Assembly: GCF_003148625.1 (NCBI RefSeq)
Contig: NZ_QGGO01000025.1
Location: 1-64,000, forward strand
Direction: 5' to 3'
DNA: 64,000 bases
DNA from: Arcicella aurantiaca
GTDB lineage: Bacteria; Bacteroidota; Bacteroidia; Cytophagales; Spirosomataceae
Shown here: positions 1 through 9,600 of the stretch, one piece after another
Position numbering within the stretch: the first letter of the stretch is position 1
Layout of the letters: the number at the start of each line of letters is the position of its first letter
Translations under genes and position numbers: made by a program
Notes under the pieces: generated by a model
What the model was told of the DNA's origin: nothing
What the model saw: the letters and a program-made list of their open reading frames with translations, nothing else
Database searches by the model: none

Positions 1-87
1 GATTATGAAGATGCAAATACGCTTAAAAAAGCAATAATAAATATATTTGAAAATGTAGGAAGCAAATACACGATTAATTTTGCTTAA
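1..87 (+). CDS. C-terminal end of an unidentified protein (partial)
   Basis: An open frame enters from the left edge and stops at TAA (85-87), giving 28 residues that end in SKYTINFA. The fragment is too short to assign a family. It is followed by a strong hairpin terminator, which supports its being the true end of a gene. The rest lies outside the window. Confidence 0.5.
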   Translation, partial: DYEDANTLKKAIINIFENVGSKYTINFA

Positions 88-128
88 CTACTTAATTTCC
101 AATTTACATAATTTAAAATTCAATGAAA

Positions 129-166
129 AAAAACGCCCTGACTTGTTTCCAAATCAGGGCGTTTTT
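129..166. terminator. Bidirectional hairpin terminator
   Basis: Perfect 13-bp stem (AAAAACGCCCTGA paired with TCAGGGCGTTTTT) with a 12-nt loop. A-run and T-run flanks make it work in both directions. It sits between the gene entering from the left and the convergent ferredoxin gene. Confidence 0.85.
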
Positions 167-200
167 ATATTTTATCAAAGTCTATTGCTAAATGAATAGA

Positions 201-548
201 CTATTCATTGTGTAACCAAGCTTTTTTTGCTAAAAGAGTTTCCTCATCTTCTTCATTGTCAGGGTCTGGGACACAACAATCTACTGGACAAACTGCTGCA
301 CATTGTGGCTCTTCATGAAATCCCATACATTCGGTACATTTATCGGTAACGATGTAATAAAATTCATCTGAAACTGGTGTCATTGGGTCTTTACCTCCAA
401 TTACGGAACCGTCTTCTAATTCTACATCAATTAATTTTGTACCGCCTGACCATGTCCATTCTACGCCACCTTCATAAATAGCGGTATTAGGGCATTCTGG
501 TTCACAAGCCCCGCAGTTTATACATTCTTCTGTGATGATAATTGCCAT
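201..548 (-). CDS. 4Fe-4S dicluster ferredoxin
   Basis: Small electron carrier of 115 residues. Cluster I ligands are in the classic C-x2-C-x2-C-x3-C-P pattern (C9, C12, C15, C19). The second set has the longer spacing C71-x2-C74-x8-C83-x3-C87-P, typical of the Alvin/YfhL-type bacterial ferredoxins, which have a loop inserted in the second motif and an acidic C-terminal extension. Length fits the family. It is expected to be cytoplasmic. It diverges from the LuxC-type acyl-CoA reductase gene 194 bp away, so a shared role in reductive acyl metabolism is possible but is inference. The family assignment is secure; the redox partner is unknown. Confidence 0.93.
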   Translation of the reverse strand: MAIIITEECINCGACEPECPNTAIYEGGVEWTWSGGTKLIDVELEDGSVIGGKDPMTPVSDEFYYIVTDKCTECMGFHEEPQCAAVCPVDCCVPDPDNEEDEETLLAKKAWLHNE

Positions 549-742
549 ATTATTAAAGTTTATGAATTTTAGCGTAAATATCGTTTTGCCTTTTTTATGA
601 TTATATTATTGGTAGCGAATGCTAAAACTCAAATTCTAAGCAAATTTAATAGGTAAATTTTGAATAGCCTATAAACCTACGAGACTATTGTAAAATATTT
701 ATTTGATAAGTTTTGAGTAAATTGCAGAAAAATTGATAAAAC

Positions 743-1759
743 ATGACATTACAAGCGAGAATCAAGGCATTTGCTGAATTAGGACGATTTTTGAGAGACG
801 AAAATAATCGAAGTGAAATTGAACTTTGGGCGGATAAGGCTTCACATCAAAATAATTGGTTTACAGTTGAAAATACTTTTAAAGCCCTAAAAAGTATCTC
901 TGAATACTTTTTGACTGAAGAATTGTTAACGCAATGGACTGACCTTTATGAGATTCCTGATACTCCTAAAACTATCAATAGTGTTGGCGTTATTATGGCT
1001 GGAAATATTCCTGCGGTTGGTTTTCATGATTTGCTGACTATTATTTTATCGGGTCATGTATGTGTAGCAAAAGTAAGTTCTCAGGATTCTTATTTGATGT
1101 TGGCTCTCATTGAAAAATTGTTAGAAATTGAGCCAAATTTAGAAATCAGATTAGCGGATAAAATGAATGAAGTAGATGCTCTAATTGCCACAGGTTCAGA
1201 TAATTCTGCTCGATATTTTGAATATTACTTCAGAAATAAACCACATATAATTCGTCAGAATAGAACTTCTGTTGCCATTCTGAACGGAGAGGAAACAGAA
1301 GAGGATTTCTTGAATTTAGGAGGAGATATTACTGATTATTTTGGATTAGGATGTCGGAATATTTCTAAAATGTACGTACCTGCGGATTATGATTTTACCA
1401 AATTTTACGATTCAATAGAATCTTTAGGGGATATTTTTTATCATAATAAGTACAAAAACAATTACGATTACAACAAGTCAATTTATTTGGTAAATCAAAT
1501 TCATCATTATGATAATGGATTTTTGATATTAACCCCAAATGATGCCTTGGTATCACCAATTTCTGTTGTTTTTTACGAAAACTATGAAAGTCAAGAAGAT
1601 TTGAAAAATATTATTTCGTCTCAAATAGACAAAATTCAATGTGTTGTTTCAAAAAATGGATGGTTTGAAGGAAGTTTTAATTTTGGAGATGCCCAAAAAC
1701 CTAAACTCTGGGATTATGCAGATGGCGTAGATACAATGGCGTTTCTGTTGAGTTTGTAA
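743..1759 (+). CDS. Acyl-CoA reductase, LuxC family
   Basis: 338 residues resembling the LuxC/acyl-CoA reductase family (PF05893), which reduces acyl-CoA or acyl-protein thioesters to aldehydes with NAD(P)H. Visible features are the GNIPAVGFHDLL segment (about residues 87-98), the GSDNSARYFEYYF nucleotide-binding region (about 151-163) and GLGCRNISKM (201-210), where C204 is the expected acyl-accepting cysteine. It is shorter than luminescence LuxC (about 480 residues), as is usual for homologues in Bacteroidota. No luxAB-like luciferase genes are nearby, so bioluminescence is not implied. The divergent neighbour is a dicluster ferredoxin. ATG at 743 is the first good start; no clear TAnnTTTG box was seen. 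Confidence 0.88.
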   Translation: MTLQARIKAFAELGRFLRDENNRSEIELWADKASHQNNWFTVENTFKALKSISEYFLTEELLTQWTDLYEIPDTPKTINSVGVIMAGNIPAVGFHDLLTIILSGHVCVAKVSSQDSYLMLALIEKLLEIEPNLEIRLADKMNEVDALIATGSDNSARYFEYYFRNKPHIIRQNRTSVAILNGEETEEDFLNLGGDITDYFGLGCRNISKMYVPADYDFTKFYDSIESLGDIFYHNKYKNNYDYNKSIYLVNQIHHYDNGFLILTPNDALVSPISVVFYENYESQEDLKNIISSQIDKIQCVVSKNGWFEGSFNFGDAQKPKLWDYADGVDTMAFLLSL

Positions 1760-1762
1760 TTC

Positions 1763-1814
1763 GTAACACAGACTTCAGTCTGTATGATTTTACACAGACT
1801 GAAGTCTGTGTTAC
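1763..1814. repeat. Foldback repeat with palindromic arms (family E), likely terminator
   Basis: Two 21-nt arms (1763-1783 and 1794-1814) are perfect inverted copies separated by 10 nt. Each arm contains ACAGACTTCAGTCTGT, itself a palindrome around a 2-nt centre. The element fills the gap between the convergent acyl-CoA reductase and DUF2147 genes and probably terminates both. A diverged copy is at 25287-25342. Confidence 0.8.
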
Positions 1815-1817
1815 AAA

Positions 1818-2219
1818 TTACTCTGCACGAGTTAAAATAACTGTTTTCCCAAACATTGGTGAACCCACAAAACCTCTCACACTTAACGTTTTCTCATCTT
1901 TTAAAGTCATTTTGCCAGAAACGGTCATGCCACTTCTTGGGTCGCTAACCTGTCCGCCTGTCCAAAGGTTTTTCTCTTCGTAAGTAAATTTTTTAAATAT
2001 CTGATAACCGACAGTTGGTTTTACTTTCAAATCTTCTTTTTTAGCATTAGGAGCTATCCAAATGATTTTCCCAAAATATTCTTTCTCAACTTTATATATC
2101 TGAATTTTTGAGCCTTTACCTTCTGTAAACCAAATTCCAACGATTTTTTCAGAATCATCAGTAAACGAGAAAAAGCTTGAAAATATAAAAAGTAATAAAA
2201 ATATTTTTGGAAATTTCAT
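1818..2219 (-). CDS. DUF2147 secreted protein
   Basis: 133 residues with a hydrophobic N-terminal signal peptide (about residues 1-20) and a body matching the DUF2147 family (PF09917): a GIWFTEGKGSKIQIYK opening, a central YFGKIIW strand and a conserved WTGGQVSDPRSG motif, followed by a closing strand region. DUF2147 proteins are small predicted lipocalin-like beta proteins exported to the periplasm. Their biochemical role is not established. It lies 29 bp before the PAP2 phosphatase gene on the same strand and may be the downstream gene of that unit. Confidence 0.85.
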   Translation of the reverse strand: MKFPKIFLLLFIFSSFFSFTDDSEKIVGIWFTEGKGSKIQIYKVEKEYFGKIIWIAPNAKKEDLKVKPTVGYQIFKKFTYEEKNLWTGGQVSDPRSGMTVSGKMTLKDEKTLSVRGFVGSPMFGKTVILTRAE

Positions 2220-2248
2220 AAATCAAAGAGCTATTGTTTTAAAACTTT

Positions 2249-2815
2249 CTATTTAGAAAATGAAAAATGCTTATATTTATTGTACACTATATTACAAAAT
2301 ATTGCTGCTAAAACGCCAATTCCTGCACCTGTAAGTACATCGAGTGGATAATGTACGCCCACGTAAATACGACTATATGAAACAATTATTGCCCATAAAT
2401 AAAAATATTTGAGTGATGGAATTTGCTTACCAAATAATAGAAAAAGACTGGTTGCTAAGGTAAACGAATTGGCCGCATGAGATGAGCAAAAGCCAAATTG
2501 CCCGCCACAGTCGCCCACAACATGAACTAATTGCTGAATGGCAGATTCATGGCAAGGTCTTAAGCGTTGTACCAATGGTTTAAGAATTCCTGAACAAATT
2601 CTATCAGAAATTACTACGCTCATAATTATTGATAAAAGTATTCCAATAGCTTGTTGTCGATATTTCCAGATAATACTTCCTATAATGAGTACATACAAAG
2701 GAATCCACTCATTTTTGCCCGAAACAAAAGCCATGATTTTATCAAAACTTTCATTATGATGAGAATTTAGCCACAAAAATGCTTGTGTATCAAGTTCATT
2801 TAAACGCATATACAA
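2249..2815 (-). CDS. PAP2-family membrane phosphatase
   Basis: 188-residue integral membrane protein with about five hydrophobic segments. The three PAP2 signature blocks are present: K79-LVQRLRP (first motif), SSHA (111-114, second motif, with Ser replacing the usual Pro-Ser-Gly) and YSRIYVGVHYPLD (147-159, third motif with catalytic His155 and Asp159). Family members hydrolyse lipid phosphates such as undecaprenyl diphosphate or phosphatidate in the inner membrane; the substrate here cannot be read from sequence. The start could be M1 or M3 (MRLNELD). It precedes DUF2147 on the same strand and follows trpS. Confidence 0.88.
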   Translation of the reverse strand: MYMRLNELDTQAFLWLNSHHNESFDKIMAFVSGKNEWIPLYVLIIGSIIWKYRQQAIGILLSIIMSVVISDRICSGILKPLVQRLRPCHESAIQQLVHVVGDCGGQFGFCSSHAANSFTLATSLFLLFGKQIPSLKYFYLWAIIVSYSRIYVGVHYPLDVLTGAGIGVLAAIFCNIVYNKYKHFSFSK

Positions 2816-2862
2816 AGTTTTTACTTTAAGATATTGAAAATCACAGAATTGTTATTCGCTAA

Positions 2863-3834
2863 TTATAAGTTCATACGGTTTCGTACTCTTTCCATTGTGG
2901 CTTTGGCAATAACTTCTGCTTTTGCTTCTCCTGCTTGTAGTTTTTCTTCTAACTCTTCAATATGATTCATATAATAATCAAATTTCTCTCTTTCCTCCGC
3001 AAACTCACGAACTAAAACTGTATGAAGAGCATTTTTTGCGTGTCCATAACCGTAACCGCCAGCCAAATAATTCTGACGCATCTCTGCAATTTCGTCTGGA
3101 TTAGCAACTAATGAATACAATTTGAAAACATTGTCCGTATCTGGATTTTTTGGGTCTTCTAAAGGAGTAGCATCAGTTACCACTTTTTTAACAACTTTCA
3201 ATAAATCCTTCTCATTCAAGAAAATATCAATGTAATTATTCAGCGACTTACTCATTTTTTGTCCATCAATTCCAGGAATTGTCATCACAGACTCATCAAT
3301 TTTTGCTTCTGGAAGAATTAGCGTGTCTTCTCCATACTGACGATTAAATGCTCCTCCCAAATCACGAGTCATTTCCAAATGTTGTCTTTGGTCTTTTCCA
3401 ACTGGCACCAAATGAGCATCATACAACATAATATCTGCCGCTTGTAAAACAGGATACGTGAAAAGTCCTGCGTTTACGTCTGCCAATTTTTCAGATTTAT
3501 CTTTAAAACTATGAGCATTTGCTAACATTGGAAATGGAGTAAAGCAATTCAAATACCACATCAATTCTGTATGATAACCTGCCAATTTTGATTGACGGTA
3601 AAAAAAGTTTTTATCGGCATCAAATCCGCAAGCTAACCATGCTGCTGCAATGGCATACGTATTTTCACGTAGTTGTTTGCCGTCTTTCAAAGAAGTTAGC
3701 GTATGTAAATCTGCAATGAATAAAAATGATTCATTGTTAGGATTTTTCGAAAGTTGAATAGCGGGTTTTATCGCACCAAGGATATTGCCTAAGTGTGGTC
3801 TGCCTGATGCTTGTATGCCTGTTAGAATTCGCAT
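2863..3834 (-). CDS. trpS: Tryptophan--tRNA ligase
   Basis: Class I aminoacyl-tRNA synthetase that charges tRNA-Trp. With the start chosen here it has 323 residues, close to the usual 325-335. The HIGH-equivalent is PHLGN (residues 13-17) and the second signature is a canonical KMSKS (193-197). The open frame extends 20 codons upstream to 3894, but family members begin at MRILTGIQ, so the ATG at 3834 is preferred and the extension is probably leader. No T-box or trp leader peptide was recognised upstream. It lies before the PAP2 gene on the same strand with a 47-bp gap. Confidence 0.95.
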   Translation of the reverse strand: MRILTGIQASGRPHLGNILGAIKPAIQLSKNPNNESFLFIADLHTLTSLKDGKQLRENTYAIAAAWLACGFDADKNFFYRQSKLAGYHTELMWYLNCFTPFPMLANAHSFKDKSEKLADVNAGLFTYPVLQAADIMLYDAHLVPVGKDQRQHLEMTRDLGGAFNRQYGEDTLILPEAKIDESVMTIPGIDGQKMSKSLNNYIDIFLNEKDLLKVVKKVVTDATPLEDPKNPDTDNVFKLYSLVANPDEIAEMRQNYLAGGYGYGHAKNALHTVLVREFAEEREKFDYYMNHIEELEEKLQAGEAKAEVIAKATMERVRNRMNL

Positions 3835-3945
3835 TTTTTGAAGCACGAACGAAATGTTCGTAGTTTTTATAAGTTTTGTATCTGCAAAATTCACAAAAAA
3901 CTACCAATCCATCAAATCAAGCATGAGGATATTTGTGTAAATCAT

Positions 3946-3953
3946 TATCTTTG
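3946..3953 (+). promoter_or_regulatory. Minus-7 box TATCTTTG for the DUF2461 gene
   Basis: Exact TAnnTTTG element 52 bp before the DUF2461 start. No correctly spaced TTTG minus-33 box was found, so only the minus-7 element is supported. Confidence 0.45.
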
Positions 3954-4005
3954 ATTTTAAAAGCAACCATATTAATCCTTTAATTGTCTAATTATCAACC
4001 TCATC

Positions 4006-4689
4006 ATGTCAATTACCAATAATACCTTTGAATATTTACAAGACCTTAAAAATAATAATAATCGTGAGTGGTTTCATGCCAATAAGAAGAGATACGATAC
4101 TGTAAAAGCAAATTTTGAAGAAACCATCAAAGCGTTAATTGTTTCTATCGGCGAATTTGAAAACATGACGGGCGTACAAGTAAAAGATTGTAATTACAGA
4201 ATTGCTCGTGATGTAAGATTTTCACTGAATAAAGACCCTTATAAAACATGGCTTTCTGCCAGTTTTTCAGAAGGAGGTAGAAAGTCTGGTAAAATGGATT
4301 ATTATCTACATATTCAAGAAGGAGAGTCTTTTTTAGGTGGAGGAATGTATTCGCCAACGCCTGAGCAATTAGCAAAGCTTCGTCAAGAAATTGATTATAA
4401 TGCTAAAGAATTAAAAGATATTATTTACAATCCAGATTTTGTAAGAGTTTTTGGTGAAGCAGAGGGAGAAGCTGTAAAATCTGCCCCAAAAGGCTATTCC
4501 AAAGAACATCCAGAAATTGAATTATTGCGTAAAAAACAAATGTTTTATTGGCATAAATTCACCAAAGAAGAAGTTTGTTCTCCTGATTTTGTAAAAAAAG
4601 TAACAGAAGTTTGTAGAACATTGAAACCCTTTTTAGACTTTTTAAATTACGTATTTTTTGAACATCAAGAACCTGAAATTGATTTATAG
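4006..4689 (+). CDS. DUF2461 family protein
   Basis: 227 residues matching the DUF2461/TIGR02453 family throughout: N-terminal TFEYLQDLKNNNNREWFHAN, central RIARDVRFSLNKDPYKTW and FLGGGMYSPTPEQL. These signatures and the length are characteristic. The family is widespread in bacteria and some eukaryotes, cytoplasmic, and has no established biochemical function. ATG at 4006 is the first codon in frame after a TATCTTTG promoter box at 3946. The lipoprotein gene follows 32 bp downstream and could be co-transcribed. Confidence 0.9.
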   Translation: MSITNNTFEYLQDLKNNNNREWFHANKKRYDTVKANFEETIKALIVSIGEFENMTGVQVKDCNYRIARDVRFSLNKDPYKTWLSASFSEGGRKSGKMDYYLHIQEGESFLGGGMYSPTPEQLAKLRQEIDYNAKELKDIIYNPDFVRVFGEAEGEAVKSAPKGYSKEHPEIELLRKKQMFYWHKFTKEEVCSPDFVKKVTEVCRTLKPFLDFLNYVFFEHQEPEIDL

Positions 4690-4721
4690 AAAAACTAAAT
4701 TTACATTTCCACTAATTTGCT

Positions 4722-5657
4722 ATGAAAAAATATTTACACGCATTTTTATTTATTTTGCCTTCTTTAGTTTATTTATCAAGTTGTTCTTCGGAATTACCAG
4801 AATTGAAAGTTCCTCAAAGCTCACAAAAACAATTACTAAGTTTTAAGTTTCTTGATTTTAATCCTGTTGCAGATGGAGATATTGATACTTCTACCAGAAA
4901 AGTAAAAGTGCGTGTGCCAGTTGGTACAAAAGTTACGGCGTTAATTCCTACACTTACTGTTTCTTCTCAGGCAACGTCTTTTCCTCAGTCATTAGTGGCT
5001 CAAAATTTTACTAAACCTGTAACATATATGGTTACGGCGGCAGATTGTACCAAAAGAGCTTTTGAAGTAACGGTTGAGGTTGCTCTGACAACTGACCCAG
5101 AAATTACAGGAATTGAAACGATTTCAGCGAAAACGACAGATTCATTCTTTATCTATGGAAAGAATTTGACTCGTACAGGTGCCATTACAAAATTCTTTTT
5201 AACTTCTAAATTGACAGGTAAAACGTATGATTTGTCAAATGTGAGTTTAACCACAACCCAAGCAAAAGTTCAGATTCCGCATGATGTTCCAGTTGGGTTA
5301 TATTCGATAACCGTTGATGTAAATGGAAGACAAGTAAAATATCGTACTTTAGATTTGAAAATTACAGGAATAGGTACACAAATTATCATCGATAGAATGA
5401 CGGTTTTGGCATATATTAGAGGACAAGACTTAATTATTACAGGTAATAACATAAAAGCTACAAAGGTTCAGATTAGATTTCAGCCACAATTGGGTAGCAC
5501 AACTCAATTGAAAGATGCCGTTTTGAATGCTGAAGGAACTGAAATTAAATATAAAATCGAAACTACATTTCCTGCTCCCTATCGTTGGACATTAACTGTT
5601 CTTTTAGATGGAGTATCTTATGCTTTGCCCGATTTAGTGACGATAACAGCAAAGTAA
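4722..5657 (+). CDS. Cell-surface lipoprotein with DUF5018-like and IPT/TIG-like domains
   Basis: 311 residues. A signal peptide ends in a lipobox (YLSSC, acylated cysteine near residue 21), so it is a predicted lipoprotein. Residues about 38-125 resemble DUF5018-type modules: KFLDFNPVADGDID, then VPVGTKVTALIPTLTVS. Two later segments (about 130-215 and 222-305) have the pattern ITGIETISAKTTDSFFIYGKNL typical of IPT/TIG Ig-like folds. Such proteins in Bacteroidota are often surface-exposed binding modules next to SusC/SusD pairs, but no Sus genes are present here. No ligand can be inferred. Confidence 0.72.
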   Translation: MKKYLHAFLFILPSLVYLSSCSSELPELKVPQSSQKQLLSFKFLDFNPVADGDIDTSTRKVKVRVPVGTKVTALIPTLTVSSQATSFPQSLVAQNFTKPVTYMVTAADCTKRAFEVTVEVALTTDPEITGIETISAKTTDSFFIYGKNLTRTGAITKFFLTSKLTGKTYDLSNVSLTTTQAKVQIPHDVPVGLYSITVDVNGRQVKYRTLDLKITGIGTQIIIDRMTVLAYIRGQDLIITGNNIKATKVQIRFQPQLGSTTQLKDAVLNAEGTEIKYKIETTFPAPYRWTLTVLLDGVSYALPDLVTITAK

Positions 5658-5660
5658 ATA

Positions 5661-5740
5661 AGTAGGGATTAGGATTTAGGATTTTCATAAGCAATTGATA
5701 ACCATGTTTATGAAGATACTAAATCTACCCCTTACTTACC
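5661..5740. repeat. Foldback repeat, family A
   Basis: Left arm 5661-5680 (AGTAGGGATTAGGATTTAGG) and an imperfect inverted right arm 5719-5740 lie immediately after the lipoprotein stop codon. Related copies are at 16233, 40477, 44452, 49350 and 55522. It may serve as a weak terminator. Confidence 0.65.
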
Positions 5741-5773
5741 ATAAAACTACATTTTAAAATTAATACTTATATC

Positions 5774-6589
5774 ATGAAAAATTACGTTTATGTTCTCATT
5801 ACTTATCTATTTTCTAATATTTGTTTAGGGCAAAATGCTAATAAAATAGTTAATGTCAAAGCTAAAGAGATTAACACAATTGGGATTTTGCCTATTATTA
5901 GCTCTATAAATATTTTAAAAGTTGATGATGAAAAAGTAAGTCAAGAATTAATTAATGAGACGAATTCAATTACAAATAACATTACAGAGCAGTCATTAGA
6001 TAGTTTATTTAGACTAATAAATTTACCATCAAAAAAGATACAGCTAGATTCAACTTCAATGAATATCTTTTTAAAAGATATTCAATACTATTTTACCTTC
6101 ATAAAATCACAAAATCCGTATAACTCATATGGCAAACCTAAAATGAAGGAATTCCTTGAAAGAATGAGGGTCTATGATTTTATGGCTAATGTCATAAAAT
6201 CAAATAATCTTAGATATGCACTTTGTATAGTCAATAACGGGTTTACCAGAACTCAGAAAGATGAAATAAAAAGACAAGCTCAAGTTCAAAAAAATAATCA
6301 AAGACAAGCTTTTTGGGTAGGATTTGGAGCAATTGGAGGATTAATTGGGGCTTTAAGTTCTCAGGCAGATTCAGGTTATCAAACCTACTTTGCAACAGGT
6401 ACTACTTCCTATGCTTTTCTATTCGATGCAGAAACTAAGAAAATTGTAAATTACTTTATAAATACTACTGAATCAGACCCTATAAATCTAATGATGATTC
6501 AGAATAAGCAGATAATCCCACTTTTTAATGATTTTTGGGTTTGGTATCATCCAGAAGCTCAAAGATATGTGAAAATGGAAAGAAAATAA
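5774..6589 (+). CDS. Secreted protein of unknown family
   Basis: 271 residues beginning with a signal peptide (cleavage likely after LGQ, about residue 20). I do not recognise a family. Visible features are an N-terminal GILPIISSINILKVDDE strand-like segment, a helical polar middle (about residues 55-180), a glycine-rich hydrophobic stretch FWVGFGAIGGLIGALSSQ (about 178-196) that could be a membrane-inserted or glycine-zipper segment, and an aromatic C-terminus. It is flanked by a family A repeat and a terminator, so it looks monocistronic. Codon use is AT-rich like the neighbours. Function is unknown. Confidence 0.7.
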   Translation: MKNYVYVLITYLFSNICLGQNANKIVNVKAKEINTIGILPIISSINILKVDDEKVSQELINETNSITNNITEQSLDSLFRLINLPSKKIQLDSTSMNIFLKDIQYYFTFIKSQNPYNSYGKPKMKEFLERMRVYDFMANVIKSNNLRYALCIVNNGFTRTQKDEIKRQAQVQKNNQRQAFWVGFGAIGGLIGALSSQADSGYQTYFATGTTSYAFLFDAETKKIVNYFINTTESDPINLMMIQNKQIIPLFNDFWVWYHPEAQRYVKMERK

Positions 6590-6602
6590 TCTTTAACACG
6601 CC

Positions 6603-6629
6603 AAGCGACCTAATCAGTCGCTTTTTTTG
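6603..6629 (+). terminator. Hairpin terminator
   Basis: AAGCGAC pairs with GTCGCTT over a 7-nt loop and runs into a T-tract (6622-6628). It closes the orphan secreted gene just before dnaE. Confidence 0.7.
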
Positions 6630-6662
6630 TTTACTTTGTAATAAAATTAATTCCCTTACTCA

Positions 6663-9600
6663 ATGCAATTTTCCCACTTACACTGTCATACACAATATTC
6701 ACTTCTTGATGGAGCTTCAAAAATTTCTGGACTTTTTGCCAAAGCAAAAGCTGATAATATGCCTGCGGTTGCCATTACTGACCACGGAAATATGTTTGGA
6801 GCGTTCCAATTTGTGGCAGAAGCTGGTAAACATGAAGGCGTAAAACCCATTGTTGGTTGCGAGTTTTATGTCGTTGAAGACCGTCATAAACGTCAATTCT
6901 CGAAAGAACAAAAAGATAAACGTTATCACCAATTAATGCTCGCTAAAAATGCGGAAGGTTATGCTAATTTAGTAAAAATGTGTTCTTTAGGATACATTGA
7001 AGGACTTTACGGTAAATATCCACGTATTGATAAAGAATTAATTTTAAAGTACCATAAAGGTCTTATCGCCACCACTTGTTGTTTGGGTGCAGCTGTGCCT
7101 CAAGCTATTTTAAGAGATGGGGAAGAAGCCGCTGAAAAAGAATTCAAATGGTGGTTAGATTTGTTCGGGGAGGACTATTATGTGGAGGTGCAAAATCACC
7201 AAATTCCTGACCAATTGAAGTGTAATGAGGTTTTGTTACGTTTTGCCAAAAAGTATAATGTAAAAGTAATTGCTTCAAATGATGCACATTATCTTGACCA
7301 AAAAGATGCCAATGCACACGATATTTTGCTTTGCATAAACACGGGTGAAAAACAAGCAACACCAACGTATAAAGACATTGACGATGATGCAGGAACATCA
7401 ACCAAAGGAAAACGTTTTGCTTTTTATAATGATGAATTTTATTTCAAGAATACCGCAGAAATGACAAAACTCTGGAGCCATGTTCCAGAAGCGATTGATA
7501 ATACGAATGAAATTGTAGGCAAAATTGATACCCTGAAATTAAAGCAGGACATTATGTTGCCCAATTATGAAATACCCAAAGAGTTTGCTACACAGGATAT
7601 TTACCTTGAACATATTACTTGGGAAGGTGCAAGAAAACGTTACGGAGATAATTGGGAATTACCAGAAGTTAAAGAGCGAATCGGTTTTGAATTGCACACA
7701 ATTCGGACGATGGGATTTGCAGGCTACTTTCTTATTGTTCAAGATTTTATCAACAAAGGGAAAGAAATTGGCGTTTATGTAGGGCCGGGGCGTGGTTCGG
7801 CTGCGGGTTCAGTGGTGGCGTATTGTATTGGTATTACAAATATTGACCCTATTAAGTATAATTTACTTTTTGAACGTTTCCTTAATCCAGACCGTAAATC
7901 AATGCCCGATATTGATACCGACTTTGACGATGAAGGTCGCCAAAAGGTAATTGATTATGTGGTAGAAAAATATGGTAAACAGCAGGTGGCTCACATTGTA
8001 ACTTATGGTACAATGGCAGCCAAAATGTCTATCAAAGACGTTGCTCGTGTGATGGATTTACCTTTGAATGAATCTAACGAATTAGCAAAGTTAGTGCCTG
8101 ATAAACCCGGAACAAACTTAAATAGGGTAATGAATGCACCGATGACAGGAGCGAGTTCATTAGCTGAAAAAGAGGGATTACAGGCGGAAGACCTCGAAAA
8201 TATTAAAAAACTGAGAGATATTCGCCGTGAAGGTTCTTTGCGTTCAAGAGTTTTAGAAGAAGCATTAATTTTAGAGGGTTCTGTACGTGGCACAGGGATT
8301 CATGCGGCAGGTATTATCATTGCTCCCAAAGATTTATCGGATATTTTACCCGTAGCTACTTCAAAAGAGGTAAACCTATTAATTACACAATTTGAAGGAA
8401 AAATCATTGAGGATGCTGGCGTAATTAAAATGGACTTTTTAGGATTGAAAACGCTTTCAATTCTCAAAGAAGCTATTCGATTAATTAAGCAAAATCATGG
8501 TATTGATATTGATTTGGATACTTTGCCATTAGATGATAAAAAAACCTATGAACTTTATCAGAGAGGAGAAACTAACGCAACTTTCCAATTTGAATCGGGC
8601 GGTATGCAAAAACACCTCCTCGACCTTAAACCTGACCAGTTTTCGGATTTAATTGCCATGAACGCACTTTACCGTCCAGGGCCAATTGCTTACATTCCAA
8701 ACTTTATTGCCCGTAAGCATGGTCGTGAAGAAATTGTTTACGATTTACCAGAGATGGAAGAATATCTGGCTGATACTTATGGAATTACGGTTTATCAAGA
8801 GCAGGTAATGCTTTTATCCCAAAAAATTGCAGGCTTCTCGAAAGGAGATGCCGACGTACTTCGTAAAGCAATGGGTAAAAAAGACCGCTACACACTTGAT
8901 AAAATGAAAAGTAAGTTTGTGGAAGGAGCGAAGGAAAAAGGACATCCAGAAGATAAGTTAAATAAAGTTTGGACTGACTGGGAGGCATTTGCACAATATG
9001 CTTTCAACAAATCTCACTCAACTTGCTACGCCTTTGTGGCATATCATACGGGTTATTTAAAAGCACATTATCCGTCTGAATATATGGCGGCGGTAATGTC
9101 TAACTCGCTTGGACAGATTGAAAAGATTACCTTCTTTATGGAAGAATGTCGTAGAATGGGATTACCCGTTTTAGGGCCAGATGTAAATGAATCTTACCGT
9201 TCATTTGCCGTAAATAAAAAAGGAGAAATTCGTTTTGGATTAGCTGCCATCAAAGGAACGGGCGATGCTGCCGTAGAAAGTATCATTGAGGAAAGAGATA
9301 AAAATGGACCTTATAAAGATATTTATGATTTTGTAAAAAGAGTAAATCTTAGAACTGTAAATAAGAAAACGATTGAAAGTTTAGCGTATGCAGGTGGTTT
9401 TGACTGTTTTGAAGAAATAAACGGATTACACCGTGCCATTTATTTTGAAGATGTAGAAGGTTCTAATTTTATTGAAAAATTAATCCGTTATGCCAATAAA
9501 GCAGTTGAAGATGCCGCTTCTGCACAGGCTTCTTTATTTGGAATGATGGGCGACGGTGGAGGAGGAGCAATTGCTACCCCAAAAATCCCAAATATTGAGA

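Noticed and set aside
743-1759. Bioluminescence operon because of the LuxC family gene
   Set aside because: No luxA, luxB, luxD or luxE genes are present; LuxC-type reductases are common outside luminescent bacteria.
3835-3894. 20-codon N-terminal extension of trpS
   Set aside because: Tryptophanyl-tRNA synthetases begin at the MRILTGIQ-type sequence; the extension has no family match.
6535-6843. 102-codon frame overlapping the dnaE start
   Set aside because: It spans a terminator and the start of dnaE in another frame; dnaE is certain.
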